From: Stomorhina lunata
Lineage: Eukaryota; Arthropoda; Insecta; Diptera; Rhiniidae
DNA length: 64,000 nucleotides
Assembly: GCA_933228675.1 (NCBI GenBank)
Contig: OW121744.1
Span: 113,266,671-113,330,670, forward strand
Reading direction: 5' to 3'
Positions within the stretch are counted from its first letter, which is position 1. Each line of letters begins with the position of its first letter. Below the pieces are notes generated by a model. The model was not told the DNA's origin and did not search any database. It was given only the letters and a program-made list of their open reading frames with translations. Positions 13,061-24,884 of the stretch are shown one piece after another. The position numbers and the translations under genes are program-made.

Positions 13061-14204
13061 CTTTTTAGAATTTTTGTAAGTTTACCCAGTTTTCGACTTT
13101 ACAGTGTGTAAAAGTAGTTGTTATTTACAACCCATAAACTCTATTTCCGTTTCCTTTGCCACTCACAAACACACATACTCCAGACACATACACTCGTGCA
13201 TGCCGAAAAGCCTGCAAATGTATTTATTGTTGATATACAATTTTCTTTTCTTCGTATGTTTTCCTTTCTTAAAAATATATTTCTTTTGAATTTTTCTATT
13301 ACTCACACAACTACTCATACAAAAAACATCTGTATTTGTAAATTGAAAAATTTCCGCTTGATTGGTTATTGTAGTTGTTGTTGCTTTAGGATTTGTTAGT
13401 TTTCTTATGAATTTGTTAAATTTTTATAATTTTTTGCCGATTTTTGTCTTATTTCATTTGTTATTCAAAGTTGTTTCCCATCTTTTTCTTTTATTTTTCT
13501 AAATCTTTATTTATTTTGTTAAATTTTTAACATCTATCAATTTGTGATCTTCGAAGAAGGTTGATGGGCCCAAATACACTAGGAATAAAGTTGTTAAGTG
13601 CTAGTGTTTAAGGGCTGGAAGGGGTGAACGTTAAGTGAAATAGAAAGTTTTTAAATTTGTATTAAAAACATTTGTTATCATAGACTTTTCATTGTAAATA
13701 TTGAAACAAACTTCAGCCTCTCTAACTGCTTCTTGTATTAAAAAAAATCTCTTAAACTTATCATCCTGATTTTTAATATAGTTTCTTTTTTACTTTAATA
13801 TATTTTAAATATTTTTTTGTACAAATTTCTTGCTTAATAAAATTTTTGCATATTTTTTCCATTATCTTTTTCCTGCCTCCTTTAATCCTTTTTTAATTAC
13901 ACAGAAACAGTTGTTAAGTTTTAATTTTTCTCTCTTCTTATTTTCACACAAAAAAAAAAAACAAATAGAAAATATAGGAAATGCACAGACAGACATAAAC
14001 AAATGAGGAAAACTGAAATTATTTTTATAATATCACCTTTACTTGGGCACTGAAAAATCATCTGCTTAACTAAATAGAAAATCCAAAAATAAATAAATGC
14101 TCGTACAAATAAAAGAAGCAAATAGAAATGAACACCAACAAAATTATAATATTACAAAGGAGAATAATCAACGAATAGAAACGATACTACACCTTTAATA
14201 AGTT
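13061..14204. other. Unique AT-rich spacer, no gene seen
   Basis: Contains a CA-rich stretch (about 13160-13200) and CTAG-centred inverted heptamers ACACTAG/CTAGTGT at 13576-13607. Open frames at 13104-13399 and 13921-14121 overlap in different frames and encode Phe/Ile/Leu-rich products typical of chance ORFs. Confidence 0.55.
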
Positions 14205-16750
14205 TCTGGTTTTTCAAAAATTTCTTATTTTTGTAGAAATTTTTTTCAAAAATTTTTAAAAAATTTCTTAATTTTATAGGAAATTTTTTAAAAATTTCTT
14301 AGTTTTATAGGATATTTTTCAAAACTTCTAAATATTATAGGAAATCTTTCAAAAATGTCTTATTTTTATAGGAAATTTTTCAAAAATTTCCTATTTTTAT
14401 AGGAAATTTTTCAAAAATTTCCTATTTTTATAGGAAATTTTTCAAAAATTTCCTATTTTTATAGGAAATTTTTCAAAAATTTCCTATTTTTATAGGAAAT
14501 TTTTCAAAAATTTCCTATTTTTATAGGAAATTTTTCAAAAATTTCCTATTTTTATAGGAAATTTTTCAAAAATTTCCTATTTTTATAGGAAATTTTTCAA
14601 AAATTTCCTATTTTTATAGGAAATTTTTCAAAAATTTCCTATTTTTATAGGAAATTTTTCAAAAATTTCCTATTTTTATAGGAAATTTTTCAAAAATTTC
14701 CTATTTTTATAGGAAATTTTTCAAAAATTTCCTATTTTTATAGGAAATTTTTCAAAAATTTCCTATTTTTATAGGAAATTTTTCAAAAATTTCCTATTTT
14801 TATAGGAAATTTTTCAAAAATTTCCTATTTTTATAGGAAATTTTTCAAAAATTTCCTCTTTTTATAGGAAATTTTTCAAAAATTTCCTATTTTTATAGGA
14901 AATTTTTCAAAAATTTCCTATTTTTATAGGAAATTTTTCAAAAATTTCCTATTTTTATAGGAAATTTTTCAAAAATTTCCTATTTTTATAGGAAATTTTT
15001 CAAAAATTTCCTATTTTTATAGGAAATTTTTCAAAAATTTCCTATTTTTATAGGAAATTTTTCAAAAATTTCCTATTTTTATAGGAAATTTTTCAAAAAT
15101 TTCCTATTTTTATAGGAAATTTTTCAAAAATTTCCTATTTTTATAGGAAATTTTTCAAAAATTTCCTATTTTTATAGGAAATTTTTCAAAAATTTCCTAT
15201 TTTTATAGGAAATTTTTCAAAAATTTCCTATTTTTATAGGAAATTTTTCAAAAATTTAATATTTTTATAGGAAATTTTTCAAAAATTTCCTATTTTTATA
15301 GGAAATTTTTCAAAAATTTCCTATTTTTATAGGAAATTTTTCAAAAATTTCCTATTTTTATAGGAAATTTTTCAAAAATTTCCTATTTTTATAGGAAATT
15401 TTTCAAAAATTTCCTATTTTTATAGGAAATTTTTCAAAAATTTCCTATTTTTATAGGAAATTTTTCAAAAATTTCCTATTTTTATAGGAAATTTTTCAAA
15501 AATTTCCTATTTTTATAGGAAATTTTTCCAAAATTTCCTATTTTTATAGGAAATTTTTCCAAAATTTCCTATTTTTATAGGAAATTTTTCAAAAATTTCC
15601 TATTTTTATAGGAAATTTTTCAAAAATTTCCTATTTTCATAGGAAATTTTTCAAAAATTTCCTATTTTTATAGGAAATTTTTCAAAAATTTCCTATTTTT
15701 ATAGGAAATTTTTCAAAAATTTCCTATTTTTATAGGAATTTTTTCAAAAATTTCCTATTTTTATAGGAAATTTTTCAAAAATTTCCTATTTTTATAGGAA
15801 ATTTTTCAAAAATTTCCTATTTTTATAGGATATTTTTCAAAAATTTCCTATTTTTATAGGAAATTTTTCAAAAATTTCCTATTTTAATAGGAAATTTTTC
15901 AAAATTTTCCTATTTTTATAAGAAATTTTTCAAAAATTTCTTATTTTTATAGGAAATTTTTCAAAAATTTCTTATTTTTATAGGAAATTTTTCAAAAATT
16001 TCATATTTTTATAGAAAATTTTTCAAAAATTTCTTATTTTTATAGAAAATTTTTCAAAAATTTCTTATTTTTATAGGATATTTTTCAAAAATTTCCTATT
16101 TTTATAGGAAATTTTTCAAAAATTTCCTATTTTAATAGGAAATTTTTCAAAATTTTCCTATTTTTATAAGAAATTTTTCAAAAATTTCTTATTTTTATAG
16201 GAAATTTTTCAAAAATTTCTTATTTTTATAGGAAATTTTTCAAAAATTTCATATTTTTATAGAAAATTTTTCAAAAATTTCATATTTTTATAGAAAATTT
16301 TTCAAAAATTTCTTATTTTTATAGGAAATTTTCATATTTTTATAGAAAATTTTTCAAAAATTTCTTATTTTTATAGGAAATTTTTCAAAAATTTCGTATT
16401 TTTATAGGAAATTTTTCAAAAATTTCCTATTTTTATAGGAAATTTTTCAAAAATTTCCTATTTTTATAGGAAAATTTTCAAAAATTTCCTATTTTTATAG
16501 GAAATTTTTCAAAAATTTCTTTTTTTGATAGGAAATTTTTCAAAAAAATTCTTATTATTATAGGAAATTTTTCAAATATTTTTTATTTTTATAGGAAATT
16601 TTTCAAAAATTTCTTATTTTTATGGGAAATTTTTCAAAGATTTCTTATTTTTATAAGAAATTTTTAAAAAATTTCTTATTTTTATAGGAATTTTTTAAAA
16701 AATTTCTTATTTTTATAGGAAATTTTTCAAAAGTTTCTTATTTTTAAGGA
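14205..16750. repeat. Family A 31-bp satellite, plus orientation, largest block
   Basis: About 80 units of CCTATTTTTATAGG plus AAATTTTTCAAAAATTT. The core at about 14370-15830 is nearly uniform. From 15827 on, variant units (AGGATATTTTTC, CCTATTTTAATAGG, TTTATAAGAAA) recur as a set 248 bp later at 16075, that is 8 x 31 bp: a higher-order repeat. The last 250 bp are degenerate. Confidence 0.97.
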
Positions 16751-18079
16751 ATAACAGAAAAATATTTTTTTTGAAAATTTGTGTATGTGTGTTTACACCG
16801 AAATGTATGTAACTACCGAAGGATGTTTCTATATACGTAAATAGTTATTAGAATCTACACTTGAAATTTTAGCACGGCAAATGTTACCTTTTGTCTGTAT
16901 ATATTTATATAAACGAGTCTGCTTTGAAATTTAGTTTCGAGGCAGAAGAAGATACACATGGAAATCTACAGGATATATACATGGCTGAGTAAATTAATAT
17001 ATAAAAAAAAGGATTCAGCTTCTGTTAAGATATTTATTTTACCGGTAATAATATATATAACAAAAAATAATCATTTTCTTTTTTCTGCTTAATGTAAAAT
17101 CTTTTGTTGTTGTCGTCTTGGCTCTGTTTTTTTGATGCTGCGCTTAATGAGGATGTATCCTAGAAAGGATATTTCGGAAATTTAACTAATTGAAATGAAG
17201 AACAAAGGGAATACGAATACATTGAGTTTTTTTGAACAGGAATTTAAAAAAAAGTGTTAAGATAAGGCGAATGTGTTTATTTAATATTAAAAAGGAAAAA
17301 TCTTAAAGATTTTTTGTTGAAGTGAATGTACAAAAAATTTATTAAAAATATAATAAGAACTCCTCCCAGGGATTTTTTTTTTTTCATTTCTGTAGAAACT
17401 TCACTCTAATTAAATTTTGTGTTTATTAAATTTTTAACAAAAATCCTCTTGCTTTAACTAAATAACATTTAATTACTCTTTCTATCCTCCTGCCTTCTTT
17501 AATTCTTTATTAAAAACAAAATCCTATTTCAACGCGTTATTGCAATCTGTGCATTAGACTTACGAAAAAAATATTTAGTTCCACAAAGAAAAAAAAAAAG
17601 GATTTTTATGAAACTTTTTCCAAAATAACATCTGTTGCATTTAAAACTTTGTTAGAACAAAAAGTAAAAAAAAGTCCCTAAATGGTAGCAAAAATATACC
17701 CTTTATATAACATACACACACAAAAGTAGAATCAAAAGATAAACCCCACGTTAACAAAACATTAACTAAAGTAAAGTAATTAAGGAGATTACGCAGAACA
17801 AAAAAAAATAAAGGAGAATTAGTATTTTAACAGAAATTAAAAGGACCGAATTAAGAAAAAGAACACTGTTAAAAGGACTAATATAATGAGCTTTTTGAAA
17901 GGGATATTGAGAAATGAAAAGATTTTGCAACATTTACTTTTGATAATGTCACAAATAATTCTAATGAAAAATGTATTAAAAAAATTACATAAAGCACAGT
18001 GGGGCAAAAAGCAACTGAAAAAAAAAACAGACCAAAACGTACCCTAAAACACAGACTAAATATAGACCAGCCTAAATTT
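16751..18079. other. Unique AT-rich spacer, no gene seen
   Basis: No element recognised. The minus-strand open frame at 17878-18159 starts inside the next array and has no supporting features. Confidence 0.55.
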
Positions 18080-19190
18080 CTTATTTTTATAACTTCATAT
18101 TTTGATAAGAAATTTTTAAAAAATTTCTTATTTCTAAACAAGTTTTTCAAAAATTTCATATTTTTATAGGATATTTTTCAAAAATTTCCTATTTTTGTAG
18201 GAAATTTTTCAAAAATTTCCTATTTTTATATAAATAGGAAATTTTTCAAACATTTCCTATTTTTATAGGAAATTTTTCAAAAATTTCCTATTTTTATAGT
18301 AAATTTTCCAAAATTTTCCTATTTTTATAGAAAATTTTCCAAAATTTTCCTATTTTTATAGAAAATTTTCCAAAATTTTCCTATTTTTAAAGGAAATTTA
18401 AAAAAATTCCTATTTTTATAGGAAATTTAAAAAAATTCCTATTTTTATAGGAAATTTAAAAAAAAATCCTATTTTTATAGAAAATTTTTAAAAAAATTCC
18501 TATTTTTATAGGAAGTTTTTCAAAATTTTCCTATTTTTATAGGAAATTTTTTCAAAAATTTCCTATTTTTATAGGAAATTTTTCAAAAATTTCCTATTTT
18601 TATAGGAAATTTTAGAAAAATTTTCTATTTTTATAGGAAATTTTTCAAAAATTTCCTATTTTTATAGGAAATTTTTCAAAAATTTCCTATTTTTTAGGAA
18701 ATTTTTCAAAAACTCCCTATTCTTATAGGAAATTTTTTAAAAATTTCCTATTTTTATAGGAAATTTTTCAAAAGTTTACTATTTTTATAGGAAATTTTTG
18801 AAAAACTTCCTATTTTTATAGGAAATTTTTAAAAATTTTCCTATTTTTATAGAAAATGTTTCAAAAATTTCCTTTTTTTAAAGGAAATTTTTCAAAAATT
18901 CCTTTTTTCTTGAAATTTTTCAAAAAATTATTTATTTTTTGGAAATTTTTCAAAAAATTCCTTTTTTTATAGAAAATTTTTCAAAAATTTTCTTTTCTGG
19001 TAGAAAATTTTTCAAAAATTTCCTTTTCTGGTAGAAAAATTTCCTTTTTTTATAGGAAATTTTTTAAAAATTTCCTATTTTTATAGGATTTTTTTCAAAA
19101 ATTACCTATTGTTATAGGAAATTTTTCAAAAATTTCCTAGGTTTGTAGGAATTTTGTTTTTTAAATTTCTAATTTTTATAAGAAATTCCT
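18080..19190. repeat. Family A 31-bp satellite, plus orientation, diverged
   Basis: About 35 degenerate units with many single-base variants and short indels (for example GGAAATTTAAAAAAATTCC, repeated three times near 18390-18480). Similar in age to the 2630-4880 block but in the opposite orientation. Confidence 0.92.
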
Positions 19191-19740
19191 TTTTTCTACT
19201 TTTGTAACAAATTTTTAAAAAAAATTCTTATTTTAATAGAAAAATGTTCATATAAAAAATTTTATAGAAAATTTTTCATATAAAAAATTTATTATATAAA
19301 AATTTTTCACAAAAAAATTTCTATAGAAATTTTTTCATATAAAAATTTTTATAGAAAATTTTAAAAGAAACAAATTTTTTATAAAAAATTTTAAAAGAAA
19401 AAATTTTTTGTAAAAAATTTTGAATGAAAAAAAATTTTTATAGAAAATTTTTAAAATAAAAATGTCGATTGAGAATTTTTTAAATAAAAATTTCTATGGA
19501 AAATTTTTTATATAAAAATTTCTATAGAAAATTGTTCATATACATTTTTTCTTACAAAATTTTTCATATAAAAATTTTTAATAGAAAATTTTTCATATTT
19601 GAATTTATATAGAAACTTTTTCATATAAAAATGTTTATAGAAAATTTTTTAAATAAAAATTTTTATAGAAAATTTTTCATATAAATATTTTCAAAGGAAA
19701 TTTTTTTTAGAAAATTTTTCAAAATTTAAAAAAAAAGATT
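19191..19740. repeat. Degenerate AT-rich array related to families A/E
   Basis: Irregular repeats of TATAGAAAATTTTTCATATAA with spacing near 30 bp. The TATAGAAAATTTT core resembles family E (46080-48620), while the TTTTTCA part resembles family A. This may be a separate old array, or the decayed tail of 18080-19190. Confidence 0.75.
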
Positions 19741-21631
19741 ATCACCTGAGGCTTTTGTAAATGCTTTTAAAATAATGTTTGAGCCTAAGATAAGCTATAA
19801 AGTCTTACAATTAATCATAATGAAAAATTTATTTTTTTTTGACCTTACTCATATTCACTTTTTTGCTGATAACTTTCGTCATAAAAGAGTTATATCTCCT
19901 CTAAAGTAATTTTTGGAATTAGAACACTTTGGTAGATATTATGTGAAAAATTCGTTTAAATATATTTATCCGTTTAGATCTGAAAGTTTAGCAAAGTCAA
20001 AACTTCAAGGCAATTCAAAATTTTTTTTATTTATGAAAAAATTTTATAATAAGAGAAGTTTAGTTGAAGAAGTTTAGTAGTTTGATAAAAAAGGTGTGTT
20101 CCACAAATGGTCCTATTGCGGTTAAAATAGAAAGATTTTTGTTTTTTCTTTTCTTTCTTTTTCTTTGAATGTTAAATACGACTAGAGCGATTTCCAATCT
20201 TAATTCATTTGAAAGCGATGTCATCTATAAATGCTATATATAAGAAACCTAAAGATTATTTTAGTTTTATTAAATTTTACCAAAAGAACATACCCATTTA
20301 AAAGTATTGACTTTTCTTTTAGACAATTTTCAGAAATAAATAAATTTATCATAAAAATTGTACATATAGTATAAACTGCAGTTTTTAACGATTTTTATTT
20401 GCGTCCCAGAACCTAACAATTACAGTATCATCAGCAAATTTTTAAAAAAATTTCTTATTTTTATACGAAAATTTTCAAAAATTTCTTATTTAAATAGGAT
20501 TTTTTTAAGTTTCAAAATTTCAAGAAAACTTTTTTAAAATTTCTAATTTTCTAGTAAATATTTTTAAAATTTCTAATTTTTGTAGGAAATTTTTCAAATT
20601 TTTTTTTATATTTTTGGGAAAATTTTTAAAGTTTTCAAATAATTCATATGTCATAGAAAATTGTCTACAAAAGTATAAATCAGTCAAGAGCAAACAACTG
20701 ATTTGCTCTTGCTTGTTATAGGAAAATAAATTCTCCATATACACTACAAACAACAATTACGCCCCAGAACATACTACAGAGTTTTTTTGAATTTCCTCAA
20801 ATTTGAATATGTGTTTGTGCCCACCACTGATCTAAACCAAAATAATATTTAAAATTTATGATTTTCTATTTAACCTTTGATTTATAAACTCATTTATAAT
20901 CTTAAGCACCGGAGAAAAATGAAATTGTTTCAAATTTATTTTCATTCTATTTTTTTCGATTTCATTTTAGCTAAACATGTGCTTAAACTTTTACTTTATT
21001 AAACAACATTAAACATAAAATATCAGGGAAATAAAAAAAAAACACAAAAAAAAGTTACTGGCTTCCGAACCACGTTATACTCCTGCAGGATGTTGGTTTG
21101 TTTCGTTTTTTCATATTTTTTTTTGTTTTGGGGAAAAAGTTTGTTAAAACTGCAATAAATATTGGCAAAATATATAATAAAGTTTACCTTAGAAAAGTAA
21201 TAAATAACTATTAAATATAGATTTGCACGTCTGTGGCTAATGTTTTATTGTTCAGATGATGACTTAAATTTATTTTGTTTTTCCTACTTTTTGTTGTTGT
21301 TGCCTTGTTAGCTATATATTTTTATTGTTTTGTTTTCTTTTATAGGTCCTGGTAAGGGTTTGGTTTTATTGAAAAAAAAATCCTTAAAAAGCGACAAACC
21401 AAAATTAATACATGGCAATATATTTTAAATGATTTTTGAGAACTTTTTTGAAATTTGTATATATGAAATCAAATCTTGACTTTATTGTTACTTTTAAGTG
21501 TGAGTATATACATTCAAGATTTTATGGCAAAGCAAAGTCCTATATCTCAGCTTTACAACGGTGTATAAATCAAGTGCATATAATTGCATATTATTGTGAA
21601 ATGATATAGTTATTCACTAACAGACTTTTAA
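19741..21631. other. Unique AT-rich sequence with a short family A remnant, no gene seen
   Basis: A remnant of five or six degraded family A units lies at about 20440-20620. Related short segments flank it in direct orientation: CCCAGAACCTAACA near 20404-20420 and CCCAGAACATACTA near 20762-20776. No exon or known transposon was recognised. The open frame at 20520-20756 runs through the remnant and is not credible. Confidence 0.5.
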
Positions 21632-22509
21632 AACAAGTAAGAGTGTTATATTCGGCTGTGGCGAATCTTGTATACCCCCCATCAAGTTCTACGAGAGTGC
21701 AGCTAGTTCAAAATGTTGACCAAATGTGGTATTGTTGGTAATATATTTGGACTAAATTCGGTTGCAGTGGTATAGTAACTATAGTTCAACATTTAAAAGT
21801 ATCTAAGTGGTTTCCCAAGTATTTACCTTGGACAAAATGCTGTTCCATAACCTAATATAGTTTTACATTTTTAAGCTGTTTTGTTGTGCCATAAACATGT
21901 TGATAGCAACACGGCAGGTTCATATATTTTTTTAGGAGTTCCTAATGCATCTACCGTGTATAAAGTCTGGACCTAACATTGATTAATAGCTATCTAATTT
22001 CATAGATGCAATCTTAATATACTGAATGTACCTCCAAATCTTTTTGATTGTACATATAAGAAGGGGATATTATATATTTAAGAACTTTAGCCAAATGCTG
22101 TTACAAAATTTTATATACTGGCTGGTATTAATATAAAGTTTATTTGTGCAAAATTTAGTTCCCATACCTGACATAGTTTATAATTTAATAGCTTTTAACT
22201 GGCGTTTGTGGCATTTTAGTCATTACCGGGAGCGGTTTTTATATGAAACCTATGGTCAAAAATGGACCGATTCCTATAAAATTTGACATACTGACTGAAA
22301 GTTGCATAAAACTTCTCTGTTCTAAATTTAGTAGTCATAGATTTTACAATTTTATTCAATTTATCATGTGATTCTCGAGGCAGGGTTATATGGGAGTTTT
22401 AACTAAATGTGAACCGATTTTACCCATTTTCAGCACACAATTTCTATAACATATCGAAAATACTTTTGACAAATTTTGTCTCTCTAGCTCTTGTAGTTAA
22501 GGAGCTATT

Positions 22510-22790
22510 GCGCTTTTCTCTGACGGAAAGACGGACATAAACCATATTTTCTTTTTGTATTTTTGTGTTTCCGTAAGTTTTTTATATTGGAGCTATGGTC
22601 AAATAGTAACCGATTGTAACAAAATTTTTCACACTGGCTGGAATTTACATAAGACTTCCTTTTGTAAAATTTTGTTGCTGTAGCCCTTTTCATTAGCGCG
22701 ATATGGCGCTATTTTCTGACGGACAGACGGACATAAATCCCCTTTTCTTTTGTATTTTGTGTTTCCGTAAGTTTTTTATATGGGAGCTAG
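22510..22790. repeat. Internal duplication of about 195 bp within the mini-me-type element
   Basis: The segment TTTTCTCTGACGGAAAGACGG...TTTCCGTAAGTTTTTTATA near 22512-22590 recurs as TTTTCTGACGGACAGACGG...TTTCCGTAAGTTTTTTATA near 22711-22785. Both copies carry a short proto-GTCY tract, so the element may have had more than one seed for microsatellite growth. Confidence 0.8.
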
Positions 22791-23207
22791 GTCAAATGGT
22801 GACCGATTGTGACAAAATTTTGCAAACTCGTTGGCATTGACATAAGACCTCCTCGAGCTAAATTTAGTGGTTATATCTGTTATAGTTTTAGATTTATTGG
22901 CATTTATGTGTATTTTAGGTGAAATTTTGGCTGTTTCCGTAAGTTTTTTGTATGGGAGCTATGACTAAATGAGAACCGATTTTGATAAAATTTTATATGC
23001 TGCCTAGTGCTTATGTAAAACTTCTAGATACCAAATTTTGTCATTTATTAGCAAATAAGCGATTAGTCTAGATGAGGTTATACGGGAGCTATGGTCAAAT
23101 GTTAACCGATTTTACCCAATTTCAATACCAAAATGTTCTTATAGATGAAGAATGTTTCTACTAAGTTTCAGTGAGCTAGCTCCTTTCGTTTAGGCGTTAT
23201 CGTAATT

Positions 23208-23232
23208 TCAACAGACAGACGGACAGACAGGC

Positions 23233-23276
<44 letters not shown>

Positions 23277-23365
23277 GGACAAGCAGGCGGACAGACAGGC
23301 GGACAGACAGACGGACAGACAGACGGACAAGCAGGCGGACAGACAGGCGGACATACAGACGGACA
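23208..23365. repeat. (GTCY)n microsatellite (GACA/GACG/GGCG on + strand)
   Basis: Tetranucleotide run GACAGACGGACAGACAGGCA and variants, with AAGCAGGCGGACAGACAGGC appearing twice in a longer sub-repeat. It is the microsatellite block of the surrounding mini-me-type element. Confidence 0.95.
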
Positions 23366-23500
23366 TCGCTTAATCGTCTTAGAATTTCATAAGGATTCAG
23401 AATATATATCAATTTTGATTTTTGAGCCAATATTAAGAAATTACAAACGGAATGACTATCTCAATATACCCCCATTCTTTTTGATGGTGGGTATAAAAAT

Positions 23501-24884
23501 ATGTATGTTTTGTCACATAATATATTAAATAGATCTTGTTGACTGTTTTTTACGGATTATTAATCAGTAAAGTAATATTTAGTCAGTTTTAAGTCATATA
23601 CTAGCTTGTTTTGCTTGTACTATAGTCATATACTAATTTTGCATTCCACCAACCTTTTCTTTTTAATTAAAAAAAAGTAACCTTCTTTTACAAATAAATA
23701 CCAAAAGAAATATAATTATAGGTCTTTATGCCAGTAGATATACAGACAGTCTTCAACTCCAAACATTCCAAATTTAATCTCCTGCTAATTTTCTACTTCT
23801 TTCAATTAAAATTCCAATTAAATGCAGTTTAACATGAGCTTACTTATCTCTATCATTTGCAATTTTTTTTTGCAACTTTTCTGTTTTGACTTTTTGATAT
23901 GTATCGGAGTCCAACAGTCGGATGTTGAGGTTTGTTTTTATTTTTGTGTGATGCAACTGCTGACTGACGCATTGAACACACGCACTTAAAAACCCCCTTA
24001 AAATTTGTTGCAAGCAGTCAGGCATTTTTGCATGTGCCACAACAACTTCTCTAGATAAACTTGAAATGAAAAAAAAATTAAAACCTGTAAATTTTAGATA
24101 GACCAAAAATTAAAGAACAAAGCAGGAAAAAAAATAAGACTCAAGCAGGTAATATGTGGTTAAAAATAGACTTGCATAAATCTAGTCTAGGGTTTCCAAT
24201 ACAAAATGGTATTTAAGCAAAGTTTTGGAAATTCAACAAAATGTTGAAAAATAAAGCTTTTGAATACCAAACAATAACAGACTTTCTTAGAATCACGTAG
24301 CATATAATTAGGAGTTTAAAAAAATTTATAAAATAAACAATAGTTTCTTTAAAATACATAATATACTAAATTACCTGTCATTTTTAAAAACTTCGATAAA
24401 TCGACTTCCTTTCAAAAATTCTTAAATAAACAAGCGAATTTACATAAATTATTATGCAACACGATTGAAATCTTTAAAATATCGCTTTGTATAAAGTAAA
24501 TAAGTTACACTCATGCCAATTATCTTTCAACGTTTGCATTAGTAACACCCTATATTTATCTAATAAATAGCACTAAGTAAATATACACACATATATAAGA
24601 CTCAACTATACAATTATTTACTTACCCACCTTTAAGTTAATACAAACTTGTAAAATTCAAGTAAATTCTATGGCTTTCGCTAATTCTAAGGCAAAACCAA
24701 CATGCAAACGCACTTAAGCCGGTTAGATAATTAAGCGAATATTTTGGTTGAATCTGTGTTATCATATGGATTTTCTAAAGAAAACGAAATTTAATTGCTT
24801 TAAGCAATAGCAGAATAAAGACAGATGATTAGTTTAAATAATGACTAATGTGGTTTATTGAGATATGGGACAGTCCATAGACTA
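23501..24884. other. Unique sequence, no gene seen
   Basis: A patch of higher complexity at about 23925-24060 (GACTGACGCATTGAACACAC, GCAAGCAGTCAGGCATTTTT) stands out from the AT-rich background and could be a conserved non-coding element. The minus-strand frame across it (23840-24106) has no recognisable domain and no splice support. Confidence 0.5.

Larger units (their letters stand above)
21632..23500. mobile_element. mini-me-type dipteran non-autonomous element
   Basis: Starts with ACAAGTAAGAGTGTTATATTC and ends with ACCCCCAT...ATGGTGGGTATAAAAA. Near the 3' side a GTCY-type tract (GACAGACGGACAGAC on this strand, about 23208-23365) is followed by a core of about 33 bp (CGCTTAATCGTCTTAGAATT and on, to about 23400) and then a short TA run. 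That order, (GTCY)n, 33-bp core, (TA)n, is the hallmark of mini-me elements in Diptera. The final bases fold into a hairpin (TACCCCCAT 23467-23475 with ATGGTGGGTA 23484-23493, one bulged T), compatible with a Helitron/Helentron-like end. Inside, a module with CCGTAAGTTTTTTATATGGG, AGCTATGGTCAAAT and ACCGATT recurs several times between about 22200 and 23150. No intact coding frame; the open frame over the GTCY tract only reads the microsatellite. Confidence 0.85.

Noticed and set aside
23197..23430. Minus-strand frame with a Val-Arg-Leu-Ser repeat
   Set aside because: It is a translation of the (GTCY)n microsatellite in the mini-me-type element.
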